Source: Euglena gracilis (Eukaryota > Euglenida > Euglenophyceae > Euglenales). Taken from it: a stretch of DNA of 64,000 bases. Under the pieces are notes generated by a model. It was not told where the DNA came from and did not search any database. It saw nothing but the letters and a program-made list of their open reading frames with translations. Position 1 is the stretch's first letter. Each line of letters begins with the position of its first letter. Shown here piece by piece: positions 62,324 through 64,000 of this stretch. The stretch lies in assembly GCA_039621445.1 (NCBI GenBank), contig CP154954.1, positions 61,868,035 to 61,932,034 of the forward strand, written 5' to 3'. Position numbers and translations under genes: made by a program.

Positions 62324-62431
62324 CCCCGGGAGGGTGACGCAGAGCTCGTTTTTAACGTTCTGCACCACACAGACAAGAGCGGTTGGGGACGAGGATTGGT
62401 CGTCGCCCGTGACGATGCCCCACCTGCCAGC
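62324..62431 (-). CDS. Candidate exon, unidentified
   Basis: Thirty-six codons reading GRWGIVTGDD, ALVCVVQNVK and ELCVTLPG between acceptor cgccccag and donor GGGG|gtgggg, phase 0 at both ends. Alternating hydrophobic residues suggest beta strands. No family recognised; it could belong to the BRCT gene or to a third gene. Confidence 0.42.
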
Positions 62432-62574
62432 CTGGGGCGAAAGCGCAACACAGACTGACAACACACGCACCCACACCAACTGACAACACACTTCCCCCAC
62501 AAGCACACACTCCGGGTTGGCAAGGAGTTCCCCCCCAAGGAGTTCCCCCAGCAACACCGACTCAGAAGAGAGGA

Positions 62575-62633
62575 GAGAAGAGAGAGAGAGCCTCTGATTG
62601 CGGAAAGGCAGGCCTGTCAGTGACAGATGCGTG
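62575..62633. repeat. Duplicated block, copy 2
   Basis: Repeats the end of 62098-62190 with a few substitutions. The two copies flank the candidate exon at 62324-62431. Confidence 0.8.
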
Positions 62634-63024
62634 CGCAGGTCCGGACTGGGTCCGAGGAGCCTGCGCCTGCCCTTGCTGGGGGCGCAGGCTCAGCCTCAGG
62701 ACCCCCCAAGGTCTGCACCTGGAGCATTTGAGATTACCCGCCACGGGACCCATGCACAGACCCAGCCTCAGCCCAAAATTCGAGCAAGCCTGCCCCCTCC
62801 CCCATGAGTGCCTAGGCCTGGCCTTCAGGTTTCGTGTCAGCCCAAGCCTGAAATGTGCCAAAGACTGGCCTCAGTGCCCCATTTCTTATCAGTCCCTTTC
62901 AACCCAACACTCTTGGCGCATATGCATATCACAAAATTGGTGCCACTGGCGGGAAAAGTGTTCTTTCCGCCCCCCCCCCCCCGCCAAGTCCAGCCTTCCC
63001 AACCACAATCGCGACCGCGACCAC

Positions 63025-63084
63025 CCGGCAGGAAGGACCCAGGACGACAGCAGCAGCGTCAGGAGCAAAGGCCGGTGGGGTCTC
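63025..63084 (-). CDS. Candidate exon, unidentified
   Basis: Twenty codons, ETPPAFAPDAAAVVLGPSC and one more, between acceptor tcacag and donor CGG|gtggtc, phase 0 at both ends. Too short to assign. Confidence 0.25.
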
Positions 63085-64000
63085 CTGTGATCAGCCCCAA
63101 CCCCACCAGTCGGGGCGAAACACACCAGCCAACTTCGACCGCCACAGGACCCAACAACCAGCTCCCCATCCGTACCAATTTCCAAGAGGGAGAGAACATA
63201 GAAACACAGGGCGAAGGGCTGGGGCAGAAAATGTACATTTGTGACCTTTGTCACCTGGGGCTTCCAAAGACTGGGAGACAAAGTTTGCAAACTTGCAATC
63301 AAATAACCATTCCGTACCAAATTTCCATTGCTCACCTTCCATTTTCTCCTAAAATTGGCATTTTTAACCACAAAAAATGCAATTTTCAACCAAAAATTCA
63401 AGCTGCGTCCTGAATGGCATCCTAAAATGGCTTGAAATTGGGGGGTTCCATATTCAGGCTGCTGGGGGGAGGGGGCTTTGCATGAGAAAATATGTGGCCA
63501 CCTAATCCAAAAAACAAACAAACAAACAAGTACCAAAAATGACCTTGCCCCCAAAAATGCCAATGTTCTGCAGACTGCTGGCCTGTTCCATGCCTTTGAA
63601 TTGAATTTGGTCAATTGGAACATCATGAATAATGGGAATTCAGGAAGTTAAAAAAAAAACGGAAAAGTATTCTGAGACGTCCAAAGTTCGTAGCAGAAGT
63701 TGTTGTTCCCAATTGTCCTGGACGTGTTCGAGGAGACTGGAAGTTGTTTTCACAATTTTAGTGCACAAATCCCACACCCGGAAATTTTAGCACACATTTT
63801 GTTGGCCGATTTCCACATACTTCCCCTGCGAAGCCCCCCAAACACGGCGTGTGGAAAAAATGAGTGTTCAAATGGCACGCATAAAACTCCATCAAAGGAC
63901 ATCAAATTCTTATTTTCCGACTCACTGCTTGTGATGAATTTGGCCTTTGGCGCCTCTCTGGGGTCTCCCAAATCTTCGACCCCATCAGGCAACCCAGATC
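63085..64000. other. Right end, no convincing feature
   Basis: Moderately AT-rich unique sequence. Short frames on both strands lack motifs or paired splice sites. Confidence 0.45.

Overview
This is eukaryotic nuclear DNA. Short GC-rich protein-coding pieces, bounded by AG acceptors and GT donors with matching reading-frame phase, sit in long repeat-filled introns. Nothing prokaryotic (operons, ribosome binding sites, CRISPR) is visible. The sequence does not name the organism. An intron-rich alga or other protist with a large, repeat-rich genome would fit. Degenerate TTAGGG-like tracts occur at several places.

The main result is one minus-strand gene of about 40.6 kb (46576 down to about 5973). 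Its 26 small exons rebuild a ubiquitin-specific protease of the USP25/USP28 type: UBA domain, ubiquitin-interacting motif, Cys box, the switch region with VDPS and GDQEDV, an inserted helical region, His box, WLQFND, and a long helical C-terminal region. The conceptual protein is about 970 to 1015 residues, near the length of human USP25/28. Exon order is collinear with the family and the phases agree at every junction, apart from two one-base frameshifts beside C/G homopolymers. Upstream on the same strand (52.5 to 47.6 kb) lies the 3' part of a second gene, ending in a tandem BRCT pair of BRCA1/BARD1 type. Weaker candidate exons on the same strand at 57.4, 58.2, 62.4 and 63.1 kb may belong to it or to another gene. 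A short minus-strand reading frame with a signal-peptide-like start lies at 3.0 kb.

The rest is repeat. A 19-bp palindromic minisatellite (0.8-1.5 kb) lies between two copies of a diverged repeat. An element with long terminal inverted repeats follows (1.7-2.8 kb). A 5-kb (GT)n array with higher-order structure (8.9-13.96 kb) fills one USP intron. GAA/AAT tracts and a 206-bp satellite with (TAG)n linkers (17.2-21.4 kb) fill another. There are further CA/GT arrays, foldback elements and several dispersed families.

Two features tie repeats to genes. Most 5' splice sites read GTGTGN. The long dinucleotide arrays are GT-sense near donors and CA-sense near acceptors, and some splice sites lie inside or directly against them. 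All gene calls come from reading translations and splice signals by eye; no database search was run.
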